A stretch of 64,000 nt of DNA from Cristatella mucedo. Taxonomy: Eukaryota > Bryozoa > Phylactolaemata > Cristatellidae. The position numbers and the translations under genes were made by a program. This document shows, piece after piece, positions 44,926 to 54,326 of the stretch. The notes under the pieces are model-generated. The model was given only the letters and a program-made list of their open reading frames with translations. It was not told the DNA's origin and made no database searches. The DNA is taken from positions 1,661,269-1,725,268 of the forward strand of contig WPIO01000089.1 in NCBI GenBank assembly GCA_009760855.2, given 5' to 3'. The stretch's first letter is position 1, and each line of letters opens with the position of its first letter.

Positions 44926-46023
44926 ATATCTGCTATTCTAAAATAATTTGTTCCATCTGTAGCAAAAGTAGGAATAGTAGGAACAGCATCGGTATTACTA
45001 GTAGTAGGGCTATATTTAATTAAATTTTGAGTATTATATATAATATCGCTAACTATATCAAACTCAATAACATCTAAATTAGATGGAGTAACAAGATTAT
45101 TATAGTTTAAAATATGAATATTAATAGTTACAGTTATAAAGCTAACATTATCACGATAAGTTACATCAAACTATGTTATATATTCACTTAATAATAACAT
45201 ATAATTATTTTCAGTGCCATAATAAGGAATATTAAGAAAATTAGAAACAAAGAAATTTGGTGAGTAAAGTTTGTGTTTGTATCCTATAACTATAGATTTA
45301 CCTATATTTTCTAATGTCATAGAGAATTTTACTTCAGCAACAGAATAGTTTACTCTTGTTAAATTATCATCTTTAATATAACTGATCTTTGACTTACTTT
45401 TTTCTATTAGATTTAATGCTGGAACATAATTATCAAAACTGATGGTTGTAAAAACAAATGATCTAATATTATAAACAACAAAAGCTTTATAAATAGCCTC
45501 TATCTCAAATGTTAATTTTGTGAAAGTAAGTTTTTTCTTGATAAATCACTTACTTTACTCAAGTAATAGTTACCGTTGTATATACCGTCATTAATAGTTG
45601 GCAGATTTTCTATTTTTTTAAAGTCTAAGAACCGCGAGCAATTGGTATATTAGGAAGAGGATTTCTTTTTCTTAAATATGTAAAATTTAAATTTAGCGTG
45701 CTATGCTCTGAGGTTAATGTATCTGCAACACGAAGATTATCTACTGTTAAATCACCATTTACTGTGAAATCTGCCTTAGTATCAGTATACTCTTTTGTTG
45801 CAGCATCATTTCTTTTTATCGAAGCTAGTACATTGACATATTTTTTTGAGTTTGCGGATATGTTTCCTTGCATAAATTGATCAGATTCTTTTCTTATATA
45901 GTTGTTATCAGCAAATTATTTTTCAACAGCTTCTAATGAGTCTATATTGCTTCCAATATTTAATATTCTGTTTCCAGACATATCCAATATTTCAGTCATT
46001 TGTAAATTTTTTCTGCTAAGCAT
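44922..46023 (-). pseudogene. Phage tail-fibre-like protein C, broken
   Basis: The ATG at 46,023 overlaps the stop of the upstream fibre gene in a TAATG arrangement. The N-terminal part contains MSGNRILNIGSNIDSLEAVE (after which TAA replaces the next codon) and NVLASIKRNDAATKEYTDTK, two copies of the repeat built on 'N-x-I-x-N-[LIV]-x-x-P/S-x-x-x-x-D-A-[AV]-x-[KR]-x-Y-[VAT]-D' that is characteristic of bacteriophage tail fibres. The frame then shifts more than once before a beta-rich C-terminal region ending FRIADI at 44,922. Probably the distal, receptor-binding part. Confidence 0.8.
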
Positions 46024-48491
46024 TATGTTACTGCTATATAAAGTGTAACATTTATTTCTTTATCTATTAAACCTGATCCAGATATAAAATTAGAAGTGGG
46101 AACTATTTTTTTATTAGCATCTAACATATAGCCGCCATACAATTGATCAGCTTGCGTTGTTAGTGATGAAGGTATAGGCATAAGTACTTTTTTTATTCCA
46201 GAAACTTCATATGTTACTGCAAGAACAAAAATACCGCTAGGGATAATAACAATAATAATAATAATTCACTTGATAAAGCACCCTCAGAGAACTTAATCTC
46301 TCTCTAGGCGCTTTACATTTGCTGTAAAGTGAAATGCAATTGAATGGTAAGTAAAATCATGCTTGAAAAACAAACGAAATAAATAATATGGTTAGGGGTG
46401 ACATGCAGTGGGTCAGCATGCAAATGTGGTTAGTGGCAGCATGAACAGTGTCAGCACGCATAAGTACATCAAGGACGAATCACAGGAACCCACTAAATGC
46501 TGTCCTAAATAGGTGTGTTTTAGGTTCCTGTTAAATGTGGTCAGGTCAGGGGATGTTCTGATGCAGGTCGGGAGAGAGTTCCAGGCTTTGGGAGCATATG
46601 AACTAAATGCACGGTCTCCAAAGGATTTAAGGTTTGTACGAGGTATTTCTAGACTGTTGGATTCCGAAAAGCGAGTGGTACGATGCTTTGCCTGATGGGG
46701 TAGTATATCTGACAGATAGGCTGGAGCCATAGAATGAAGGGACCTAAAAGTGAGCGACAAAACCTTGAAGTCAATCCGTTGCTTGACTGGTAGCCAGTGC
46801 AGGTCGGCGAGAAGTGGAGTAATGTGGCAACTGCGACGCTCACGACAGACAAGCCTAGCTGCAGAGTTTTGCACCAGCTGCAATCGCCTGATCGCACATG
46901 CTGGTAGGCCAGTAAGCAGTGAGTTGCAGAAGTCGAGACGGGAGGTCACCTTAGACGTGGTATCTTTATCTAAACAAGCCCGAATTTTAGCAATGTCATG
47001 AAGCTGAAAATATGCGGATTTGACTGTGGAGCTGATATGGTCGTCTAACGAGAGGTCGCTTTGGAATATGACACCTAGATTTCGAGCTGATTCAACAGGA
47101 GATATGCTGGCAGAGCCAATTTTGAGTCAGCCTTTCCAATCTCTGGATCACACTGGGTTTGCCCATAACTAGTAAGTTAGTTTTATCATCGTTTAGTTTT
47201 AGAAAATTTGCTGCCATCCATGTGCGGATGTCATCAATGCATGCAGCTAGTGAGTTTAGAGAATTTGAGGTGCTCGAAGGCTGGGAGGGATCAAAGCAAA
47301 GGTACAACTGAGTGTCATCCGCATAGAAGTAAAAGCCTAGATTGTGCTTGGCAATCACATTAGCAAAAGGGAGAGTATAAACCGTGAAAAGAATCGGACC
47401 TAGCACTGAGCTCTGAGGTACTCCATATTTCAGAGGTACTTCAGATGATCTTTGTCCATTCACGTCAATACTCTGGAGTCTCCCACTGAGATAGGACCTT
47501 AACCACTGCAGAGCAGTGCCAGTGATGCCCAGGCGAGATGAGAGGCGCTCTAGAAGAACTCTGTGATCGATGGTATCAAAAGCTGCCGAAAGATCAAGCA
47601 AAACAAGCAGAGACACTCTACCCATGTCTGCATTCCTAAGTAGGTCGTTGTATACCAGAAGCGATGCTGACTCTGTGGAATGATTAGCTCTAAAGCCAGA
47701 CTGGAACATACTAGCAAGGTGTGAGGTTTCAATATACGAGTTCAGCTGGTCCGCCGCGACCCGTTCGAGTGTCTTTAATAGGAGTGGTAGAAGGGAGACT
47801 GGGCGGTAGTTGCTCAAGTTCTCTTGGTCAAGTGTAGGGATCGTAATGTTAGTGTTAACAATCCATCTACCAATAAATGATTTGCCATATATTTCTGTAG
47901 TTAATGAACCGTCCATAATTCCTTTTAAATTTTCAGTTGTAACATTTCCATTTACTTTTCTTAGATAACCAAGATTTACTCCATCATTTGGATTTACAGG
48001 ATCTTCCTGTATAATTATTGGGAAATTATTCATATTCAAAGACTGATACGCTACTATATTATTATATTTTACAAAGTTAGCATCCATATATGCAACAGTT
48101 GCAACATTATTATCACGCGATGGCGTTGCTGTATTAGTAATACTTAATGTTCCAGTTAAGTTAAATTTTCGTTAACAGTTCCACCAGTTTCTTATATTTT
48201 CGTATCTGCATAATCTTTTGTAGCAGCATCACTTGCATTAACAGGATTAGCAAGATCTACCATTCTATGATTATTCATATCAAGATCTCCATAAGCAGTC
48301 GCACCTCTAGATACTTTTGTAACAAAGTTTGTATCAATATACTTTCTATTTATAACATCTGTAGAATCAACAGGATCTCCAAGATTTTTTATTAGATTTT
48401 GATTCGTATTTAAAGACCGATTCATAATATCTCCAGTTTTACGAATGTAATTTTTTTGGCTAGTACCTTTTCTACGATTGCCAAGCGACAT
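46023..48491 (-). pseudogene. Phage tail-fibre-like protein B, broken by a LINE
   Basis: The ATG at 48,491 lies 1 base after TTGTATAG, and the TAG is also the stop of the preceding fibre gene. Repeats seen: LIKNLGDPVDSTDVINRKYI, HRMVDLANPVNASDAATKDY, and, after a frameshift near 48,190, NFPIIIQEDPVNPNDGVNLG. The typical 'KTGD-M-x-x-x-L-x-x-N' connector of phage fibres is also present (YIRKTGDIMNRSLN). A LINE occupies 46,254-47,855; the beta-rich C-terminus (PSGIFVLAVTYEVSGIKKVL) resumes on the far side and ends at 46,023. Inferred role: trimeric receptor-binding fibre of the virion. Confidence 0.85.
46254..47855 (-). mobile_element. LINE family B, longest copy, inserted in fibre gene B
   Basis: Codes for the finger/palm region of a CR1/L2-like reverse transcriptase: LSNYRPVSLLPLLLKTLERV, LLVLLDLSAAFDTIDHRVLL (motif A), GVPQSSVLGPILFTVY (motif B) and FYFYADDTQLYLC (catalytic F/YADD), then a frameshift near 47,125, and the thumb frame 46,949-46,413. 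The 3' end has the hairpin arm at about 46,275-46,320 and an AATAATAAT tail. TAACAAT at both edges (46,247-46,253; 47,856-47,862) is a candidate 7-bp target duplication. In the same orientation as the fibre gene it creates a 331-codon fibre/reverse-transcriptase chimeric frame (48,087-47,092). Confidence 0.95.
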
Positions 48492-48492
48492 T

Positions 48493-49351
48493 CTATACAA
48501 TAGTAATAATAAAATCAATATATGTAACATTACTTGCAACTCTTAAATTATATATCATATTTGTGCAGGTTCCATCAATATTTATAACTAAAAGAAGAGT
48601 GTCAGATACACCATAAGTGTTGTCTCTAGTTAACTCTTAAAAACGTTCCAGTACTATTAGAACACCAGATAATATTGGATACTGTTTGAAAGTTTGCTAC
48701 TGGACCAGCAACAACAGTTTTATAAGGTGTTGAATAGCCGATTATATTTCCTTGCAGATTAAAAACTGCAATATCTGCAGAAGTTTATTTTAATGAAGAA
48801 CTTTCTGTTCCTGTTCCATTTACATTTATGTTAAATATGTTTAACGGAACCAGAGTTGAATCATTTGTAAAACCAGTAAGTCTTAAGTGCAAAGTAGAAC
48901 ATTTATAAGAATCTACAGATTGCTTTGTTACAACATCCGAATTTTTTAAGGAGGTAATTCTGTTTGATCCTAGATCAAGAATACTATTAGAGTTGCCATT
49001 AAAAACTTGTCATACTTTTTAGTAATCCATAGTTTATTACTTTGTAAGGCCTAGAATCTTGATAGACTGTTCCATCAGCAGATCTTCCAGATATGCCAGT
49101 TATATATTTTTACAATTCAACTGGGATAACATTTTTTCGCTATTCTTTGGAAGTAAGTCAGATAAGTTAGAAACAGAAGCTATTTCTCCTGAAACATTAG
49201 TTGCTACAATATTAAAAAAGTCTGAATTTAGAGCATAATCTAATCTTACTGCATCTCCATCATTTACTGGAAAACCAAGATTTGTAATACCATTTCCATT
49301 AGCATCAAGGTTGCTAAAAATATTGCCATTAATCTTACTAATATTATCCAT
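48493..49351 (-). pseudogene. Phage tail-fibre-like protein A, broken
   Basis: Starts at 49,351 after ATATATAAG. The first 84 codons are open: INGNIFSNLDANGNGITNLG followed by FPVNDGDAVRLDYALN is a fibre repeat. A frameshift at about 49,100 moves the remainder to other frames, with an NSDVVTKQSVDSYK-like repeat remnant and a C-terminus ending NVTYIDFIITIV and the stop TAG at 48,495-48,493. The N-terminus is clearly homologous to that of fibre D at 61,066 (both read SxINGxIxSxLDANGN), so this is the virion-attachment end of a paralogous family. Confidence 0.8.
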
Positions 49352-49361
49352 TCTTATATAT
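49352..49361. promoter_or_regulatory. Divergent start motif between fibre A and the membrane-protein gene
   Basis: TCTTATATAT separates the minus ATG (49,351-49,349) from the + strand GTG (49,362). A single TATATA serves both directions, as at 62,317-62,325. Confidence 0.6.
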
Positions 49362-50153
49362 GTGGAAAAAATAAAAGAAAACCTGAAATCTGGCTTAGAT
49401 ACAACAAAAGAAGTATTATCAGGAACAACAACAGCAACCGATCTAGGTTCAAAAGCAATAATAAAAGTAGCTCCAAAGATTGCAGTAAAGCTAAGTCTGA
49501 GAGCCTCAAATAGGATTGCAACAATTGTTCCAAAATTTTTGCAGTCATTCAAAGTTATTGGAACTGCTACGAAATTACTTGGTGTATTTCTATCAGGAAT
49601 AACAGGAATTGTAGATTTAGGATTATTCATAAAAGAGATTGTAGATTATATTGCTTCAGGAAAATATGGTAATGTCTTTTGGAAAACAATTGCAGATAAA
49701 AAAGAAGGCCTGTCAAAAATGGTAGCATCATTGGAGGTTGGCTATTACATAAACGAGATTTTGCTAGAAGCAGGAAAAGCTAAATCTGATTGGTACTTAG
49801 ATCCTAGTAGATTTCTTTCAGAGACATTTGAAGAGGAAGTGAGTTGGGATGCTTCACAATTAGAAACGAAGGCTTGGAGTAAGAATTTTCTTGAATTAAG
49901 ATCAGGAGGATTTCTACCTGCAATTCCAGCAATCATAGCAAGTATAGCTTCTATCATTGGAGCAGTTGGCTTAGGAGTTTCCATAACAGTAACTGTTGCA
50001 GGATTGATTAAGAAGACTATTGATACAACAATGTATACTGCTAAGTCACCACCAATGAATACACATGAGGAGCGAATGAGTGCTTTGAGTTTACAGAGTG
50101 AAAGACTAAAGAATGCAATAACAGATATAAAAAAATATGATAGAATTACTTGA
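49362..50153 (+). CDS. Putative membrane protein, about 263 aa
   Basis: The open frame extends left over the divergent fibre start. The start is probably at 49,362 (GTG directly after TATATAT; an original ATG may have been lost). Hydrophobic stretches are LLGVFLSGITGIVDLGLFI and AIPAIIASIASIIGAVGLGV followed by SITVTVAGLIKK, consistent with two membrane or membrane-active segments. A basic amphipathic N-terminal third (DLGSKAIIKVAPKIAVKLSL) precedes them. Similar two-hydrophobic-segment proteins occur among Polinton/adintovirus virion proteins, but I cannot name this one. It overlaps the next gene by 17 bases. Confidence 0.75.
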   Translation: MEKIKENLKSGLDTTKEVLSGTTTATDLGSKAIIKVAPKIAVKLSLRASNRIATIVPKFLQSFKVIGTATKLLGVFLSGITGIVDLGLFIKEIVDYIASGKYGNVFWKTIADKKEGLSKMVASLEVGYYINEILLEAGKAKSDWYLDPSRFLSETFEEEVSWDASQLETKAWSKNFLELRSGGFLPAIPAIIASIASIIGAVGLGVSITVTVAGLIKKTIDTTMYTAKSPPMNTHEERMSALSLQSERLKNAITDIKKYDRIT

Positions 50154-50454
50154 TAGAAACATTGATATCGATTTGAGTGACAAAGTGCAGAATAGTGAGG
50201 TGAAAAACAGATTAGATTATCTTAAAACAGGAAAAGATTTAGTGGAAAAATCTGGAGTCTCGTACAGCGATGAGTTAAAAAGAGACATAAAAAAAGTAGA
50301 AAGTAGTACGATTGGAGGAAAAAAGCAGTGTGATTATAAAAGTGAAAGTGCAATGTTACTAGCTAATCTTTTTGCACAAGGTGCGACGCAAGAACAAATA
50401 TATAATGACATGATAAAACTAAGAAATGATTCGAAAAAACGCTGTAAGAATTAA
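50137..50454 (+). CDS. Unknown viral protein, 105 aa
   Basis: The start overlaps the end of the preceding gene (ATGATAGAATTACTTGATAG). Charged and helical, rich in Lys/Asp/Glu, with no membrane segment and no domain recognised. The overlap suggests translational coupling or a shared transcript with the putative membrane protein. It ends tail-to-tail with the convergent HNH gene: the stop codons overlap at 50,451-50,454. Confidence 0.75.
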   Translation: MIELLDRNIDIDLSDKVQNSEVKNRLDYLKTGKDLVEKSGVSYSDELKRDIKKVESSTIGGKKQCDYKSESAMLLANLFAQGATQEQIYNDMIKLRNDSKKRCKN

Positions 50455-51006
50455 AAATCTGTGTAGCGAACTATTTTGTAATCTTCTGTTAGAGAATAAG
50501 TAAAATTTAATCTCGCGAATCTTAGGTGGAGGCGAATAGCCTCAAGGTCCCTGGCAACAGCCGCATCTTCTGCAGAATCAAATAGACCTAAGTGATAATA
50601 TTTTTTATCTATTGATATTTCTGATCTCCATTTATTTGATGTTTTACTCCAAGATACGCCTACGAATCCAGATTTATTATTTCTTAATTTTTTTCTGTTT
50701 CTGTTGTTTTCAGAATGAGTTGCAATTCTAAGATTAGCAATTCTATTATCAGACTTAATAGAATTTTTATGATCAATTTAAAAAAAGAGGCATATCTTTA
50801 TTCATTATCATCCATGCTAATCTGTGGCTTTTGTATCGCTTTCCCTCAATACTTATAATTCTATATCCATAACTGTCGATACTTCCCGCCTCTTCGCCAA
50901 TTCTCGCATTTCCACCACGATTGGTTTTATTAGTGAATTTACCAGTATCTGGATTGTAATCCAAAAGTTGCATAACTTTATCTCTAAAGCTAGAAACTTG
51001 ATTCAT
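50451..51006 (-). pseudogene. HNH endonuclease with AP2-like DNA-binding domain, one frameshift
   Basis: The first 77 codons (51,006-50,773) read LLDYNPDTGKFTNKTNRGG, then AGSIDSYGYRIISIEGKRYK and SHRLAWMIMN, the N-terminal half of HNH_3-type nucleases (YDP.TG.L.W...G...G..d..GY......g..y..HRL.w). A shift in the A/T run at about 50,775 moves to IDHKNSIKSDNRIANLRIAT and HSENNRNRKKLRNNKSGFVG, the D-H..N...DNRI.NLR..T..EN.QN core, followed by the AP2-like NKWRSEISIDKKYYHLGLFD. Such genes are typical of phages and giant viruses, where they act as selfish homing-type nucleases. Inferred to be a hitchhiking gene within the Polinton. Confidence 0.88.
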
Positions 51007-51062
51007 TTCTTAATATATAATAGTTTTATTTGTCTTTAAATTAAATTAAATTTATTATAGAA

Positions 51063-51830
51063 ATGGAATATCACGAGTCAAAGCTAAAGCTATCAGATCA
51101 TCAAGTAAACTTAATACACAAATCTGATAAACCTATTTCAATCAGGTTAAAAAAAGAAGACCTATCAGGTCCTATTTATATCTTTGTAACAAAAACACAA
51201 CTTACTAGAATTGAAAAATGTAGATCGAAAAACACTGGCTTACAATTAAATCTTTCTCTTAAACAACTGAAACAGAATAGAAAAATTGGCTCAGGCATCG
51301 TGGATTTCATAAATAAACTGTCTGGTGGAAGGGAATTTCATCTGAAACTACCAAATGGTATTAAATCAGAGAATGTTCCAGGTGGAAGTTTTAAAAATAC
51401 TGGAAAATACTCATATGTGTGTCCAGGAACTAAGTTTTCTCAGCGCATGAATGAATCTTATGAAGGCGTAAATGATTTAGACCGACGGGCTCTTATCCAT
51501 GACCATGACTATACCGAAACTTCATCATTGCCTGAGCCTCAAAGAACACAAATAAGAAACTTGTCAGACTTGGTATTAGCTGAGTCTGCTGCTAGAATTG
51601 CGCTCGATCCTCGTCAACCAAATTACGTACGTGAAGATGCTAAAGCAGTTACAGCTGTAATAATGGCTAAGGCAAAATTAGGCTTAGGCATTGGCGGAGC
51701 TCTAAACGATTCATTTGCTACTGATTTTCTAAAAAATAAAGCAAGTAATCCTGCTAACCTGAATAAGATAAAAAACTATGCTCGTGGAATCGTTGATAGA
51801 ATGCTTGATATAACTCGGAAAAAGATCTAA
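51063..51830 (+). CDS. Virion protein with parvovirus-type phospholipase A2 domain, 255 aa
   Basis: Starts after TATTATAGAA. The N-terminal 70 residues (IFVTKTQLTRIEKCRSKNTG, NLSLKQLKQN) match a conserved leader found in many Polinton/adintovirus virion proteins. Residues 116-150 carry the PLA2 calcium loop YSYVCPGT and active-site helix DLDRRALIHDHDY with the His146-Asp147 pair. In parvoviruses this domain, released from the capsid, opens the endosomal membrane; a like role in entry is inferred. The C-terminal third is helical (AKAVTAVIMAKAKLGLGIGG). The frame is complete. The 3' end has been duplicated in the 263-bp repeats that follow. Confidence 0.9.
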   Translation: MEYHESKLKLSDHQVNLIHKSDKPISIRLKKEDLSGPIYIFVTKTQLTRIEKCRSKNTGLQLNLSLKQLKQNRKIGSGIVDFINKLSGGREFHLKLPNGIKSENVPGGSFKNTGKYSYVCPGTKFSQRMNESYEGVNDLDRRALIHDHDYTETSSLPEPQRTQIRNLSDLVLAESAARIALDPRQPNYVREDAKAVTAVIMAKAKLGLGIGGALNDSFATDFLKNKASNPANLNKIKNYARGIVDRMLDITRKKI

Positions 51831-52580
51831 AAAAATTAACTTACAAACTAATTTGTATTTATACTTTTAAAACTCTGCTGGATTAAAAACTGATCTCTGT
51901 GGAGAACCATAAACTTTTACTGGGTCAATCTTTAGTCTAATATTTAATATTGCTTCATTATTATAGTATTCTTTTGAAACATAACTTCCACCAAGAATTC
52001 CAGTGATACTAAAATAATTTCCTAATTTCTTAATTACGTCTGCAGGACTAGATAGTTGATAGAATACTTGATATAACTCGGAAAAAGATCTAAAAGATTT
52101 AACTAACAAACTAATTTGTATTTATACTTTTAAAACTCTGCTGGATTAAAAACTGATCTCTGTGGAGAACCATAAACTTTTACTGGGTCAATCTTTAGTC
52201 TAATATTTAATCTTGCTTCATTATTATAGTATTCTTTTGAAACATAACTTCCACCAAGAATTCCAGTGATACTAAAATAATTTCCTAATTTCTTAATTAC
52301 GTCTGCAGGACTAGATAGTTGATAGAATACTTGATACAACTCGGAAAAGATCTAAACAATTTAACTTACAAACTAATTTTTATTTATACTTTTAAAACTC
52401 TGCTGGATTAAAAACTGATCTCTTTGGAGAACCAGAAACTTTTACTGGGTCAATCTTTAGTCTAATATTTAATATTGCTTCATTATTATAGTATTCTTTT
52501 GAAACATAACTTCCATCAAGAATTCCAGTGATACTAAAATCATTGCCTAATTTTTTTATATCTGCAGGATTAGATACTTT
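51792..52580. repeat. 263-bp tandem triplication spanning two convergent gene ends
   Basis: GTTGATAGAATGCTTGATAT at 51,792 recurs at 52,055 and 52,318, exactly 263 bp apart. Each unit contains the 3' end of the PLA2 gene (encoding DRMLDITRKKI) and, on the other strand, the last 60-odd codons of the 52,392-52,877 gene. The two extra copies therefore add truncated minus-strand frames (52,109-51,867 and 52,339-52,130) that are not genes. Units differ at only a few positions, so the event is recent. Confidence 0.92.
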
Positions 52581-52877
52581 AATTTGTTTATTATTCTCAT
52601 CAAGCATAATGCTAGGTTTCTTTCCAAAATCAAATCTAATTCCAATTGTTGACCTTGCACTAGCATCAAATTCCTTAAATTCTAATTGCTCACTCGATCT
52701 ATCTACAATGTTTTGAATATAAGGAAGTGATTCCTCTGTTATATACATCCACGCGCTAAGATAAGGTTCTGAATCTTTTGAAATTTTCTCTTCAACATGA
52801 ACGTGTGCAGGCTTTCCTTTTGGAATAACAACTGCAGAATTGTTGACGACTACAAATTTCTTTTCTTGATTTTCCAT
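52392..52877 (-). CDS. Unknown viral protein, 161 aa
   Basis: The ATG follows ACTATATAGA. MENQEKKFVVVNNSAVVIPK, a beta-rich central part with IGIRFDFGKKPSIMLDENNK, then DFSITGILDGSYVSKEYYNN and LNIRLKIDPVKVSGSPKRSV. No transmembrane segment. The fold looks like a small beta-domain protein; I do not recognise the family. Its 3' part is the minus-strand content of the 263-bp repeat, where two partial downstream copies lie. Confidence 0.8.
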   Translation of the reverse strand: MENQEKKFVVVNNSAVVIPKGKPAHVHVEEKISKDSEPYLSAWMYITEESLPYIQNIVDRSSEQLEFKEFDASARSTIGIRFDFGKKPSIMLDENNKQIKVSNPADIKKLGNDFSITGILDGSYVSKEYYNNEAILNIRLKIDPVKVSGSPKRSVFNPAEF

Positions 52878-52905
52878 TCTATATAGTGGAAATATTTTGT
52901 TTAAT

Positions 52906-53607
52906 TTAAATTAATAATTGCATGACTGTACCAAAATCGACAAATTCCATTAATTTAAGGAAGATTAAGCACTTCATTCTACAATCCGTTTGATTAAACT
53001 TTTGCAGTTGAAAAGTATGAAAACTTGGTGTAACACCGAAATTATTTATCACTTCTGGCATTGGAGGAGCACCGAACGAATCAAAATAAAAACATAGATC
53101 TCCAATTTTTTTAAGAGCTACCCAATGATATATTGCTAGATCTGATTTACCAGTATTGCAAATGAGGCACTCATTCTCTTCTGGAGAACTTAATTCATCT
53201 CTTGCAAATACACCTCTGAAATTTTTTGTATCTAATTCCTTCGCATAGCTATTTATTTCGAGGTCAGTTAGTGGTGTACCTTTTACTTTTTTTAAACTCT
53301 TGATAGTTTTTCTTAGTTCAGAAAGTATTTGTTCTTTACTCATCTCACCGCCAAACTTTTTACCATGAGACAAAACTCCAGTACCTAACTTTTTCCCATG
53401 AGACAATACTGCAGTACCTAACTTTTTCCCATGAGCTAAAACTCCAGCTCCAGTAAATCTAAGCTTTACAAACTTTGACTTTTTACTTTCACAAATCGCG
53501 CAAATTGCTTTAATCATTCATCTAAGACCTTTTGTACTATCAATCTCGATGTATTCCTCATGAATGCTATCTGTTGGCTTCTTACATTTCAAGCAGTAAA
53601 TTTCCAT
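52906..53607 (-). pseudogene. Zinc-ribbon plus adenain-like cysteine protease, one in-frame TGA
   Basis: The ATG at 53,607 follows TATTATAGAA. The first 29 codons give MEIYCLKCKKPTDS...KGLR, then TGA (53,520-53,518), then in the same frame MIKAICAICESKKSKFVKL. The two CxxC pairs form a zinc ribbon of the kind common in Polintons. Three repeats of S/A-HGKKLG follow (residues 28-55 counted from the Met at 53,517). The protease domain shows catalytic His131 (HWVAL), Asp146 (FDSFG), Gln176 and Cys183, with the Q-to-C spacing of adenovirus protease. It processes capsid precursors in related viruses. The 203-codon protease part is intact and could be translated from 53,517. Confidence 0.88.
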
Positions 53608-53641
53608 TTCTATAATATAAAAACTTTTTTTAGTATAGGAA

Positions 53642-54313
53642 ATGTCTCTTCGAGTGAGGGCGTTTAATTTTGGACAAGATGTAGATACTGGTCATAAAGA
53701 ACCTTTACCAAATGTTCGAATCAGAGCTTTAGTTTTAGGTCCAAGTGGTTCTGGTAAATCACAACTCATAATTAAAAGGATATTTCATGGAATGGTTAGT
53801 TATGACAGTTGTACAATTATTGCTTCAAGTTTAGATCAAAAGTTGTATCGTGGACTTATGTCAATGACAAAAGAAAACAAAGCTTACTCATGGGTGAATG
53901 GAATTGATGCTATGCCAGAATTAGACTCATATAAGAACTGCAAGAATGTAGTTGTACTTGATGATTTAATGACTGAAGATCAAACTAAAATACTAGACTA
54001 TTTCACACGAGGAAGACATCAAGGTTTAAACATTTTCTACCTTGCTCAAGCCTTTACGAATATACCTAGGAGGGAAATTAGAAACAATGTAAATTTAATA
54101 GTAATCTTTAAGAAAAACACAACTGACATTGAGTATATCCGCGATGCGTACGTTGGGGATATTGATAAGAAACAATTTAGAGAATGGGTTAACTCTTGCA
54201 CTAAAAACCGTTTTGGATATTGTGTAATAGACCTAACTAAGACTGAAAGTGAAGGCAGATTTTGGTCAGTTGATTCAGAGGGAAAGCAATTAATGACATT
54301 TTTTAATTCTTAA
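53642..54313 (+). CDS. Genome-packaging ATPase (FtsK/HerA, A32-like), 223 aa
   Basis: Starts after AGTATAGGAA, 34 bp from the divergent protease gene. Walker A is GPSGSGKS (residues 33-40); Walker B NVVVLDD (102-108) is followed by LMTEDQTKILDYFTRGRHQG, with a downstream sensor-like Asn in RNNVNLIVIFKKN. Length and motif layout match Polinton/adintovirus packaging ATPases, which pump DNA into the capsid. The frame is complete with no lesion. It is one of the core morphogenetic genes that identify the element. Confidence 0.95.
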   Translation: MSLRVRAFNFGQDVDTGHKEPLPNVRIRALVLGPSGSGKSQLIIKRIFHGMVSYDSCTIIASSLDQKLYRGLMSMTKENKAYSWVNGIDAMPELDSYKNCKNVVVLDDLMTEDQTKILDYFTRGRHQGLNIFYLAQAFTNIPRREIRNNVNLIVIFKKNTTDIEYIRDAYVGDIDKKQFREWVNSCTKNRFGYCVIDLTKTESEGRFWSVDSEGKQLMTFFNS

Positions 54314-54326
54314 TAGATATAGTAAA

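Noticed and set aside
51867-52339. Two short minus-strand genes between the PLA2 gene and the 161-aa gene
   Set aside because: They are truncated copies within the 263-bp tandem repeat, without their own start signals.
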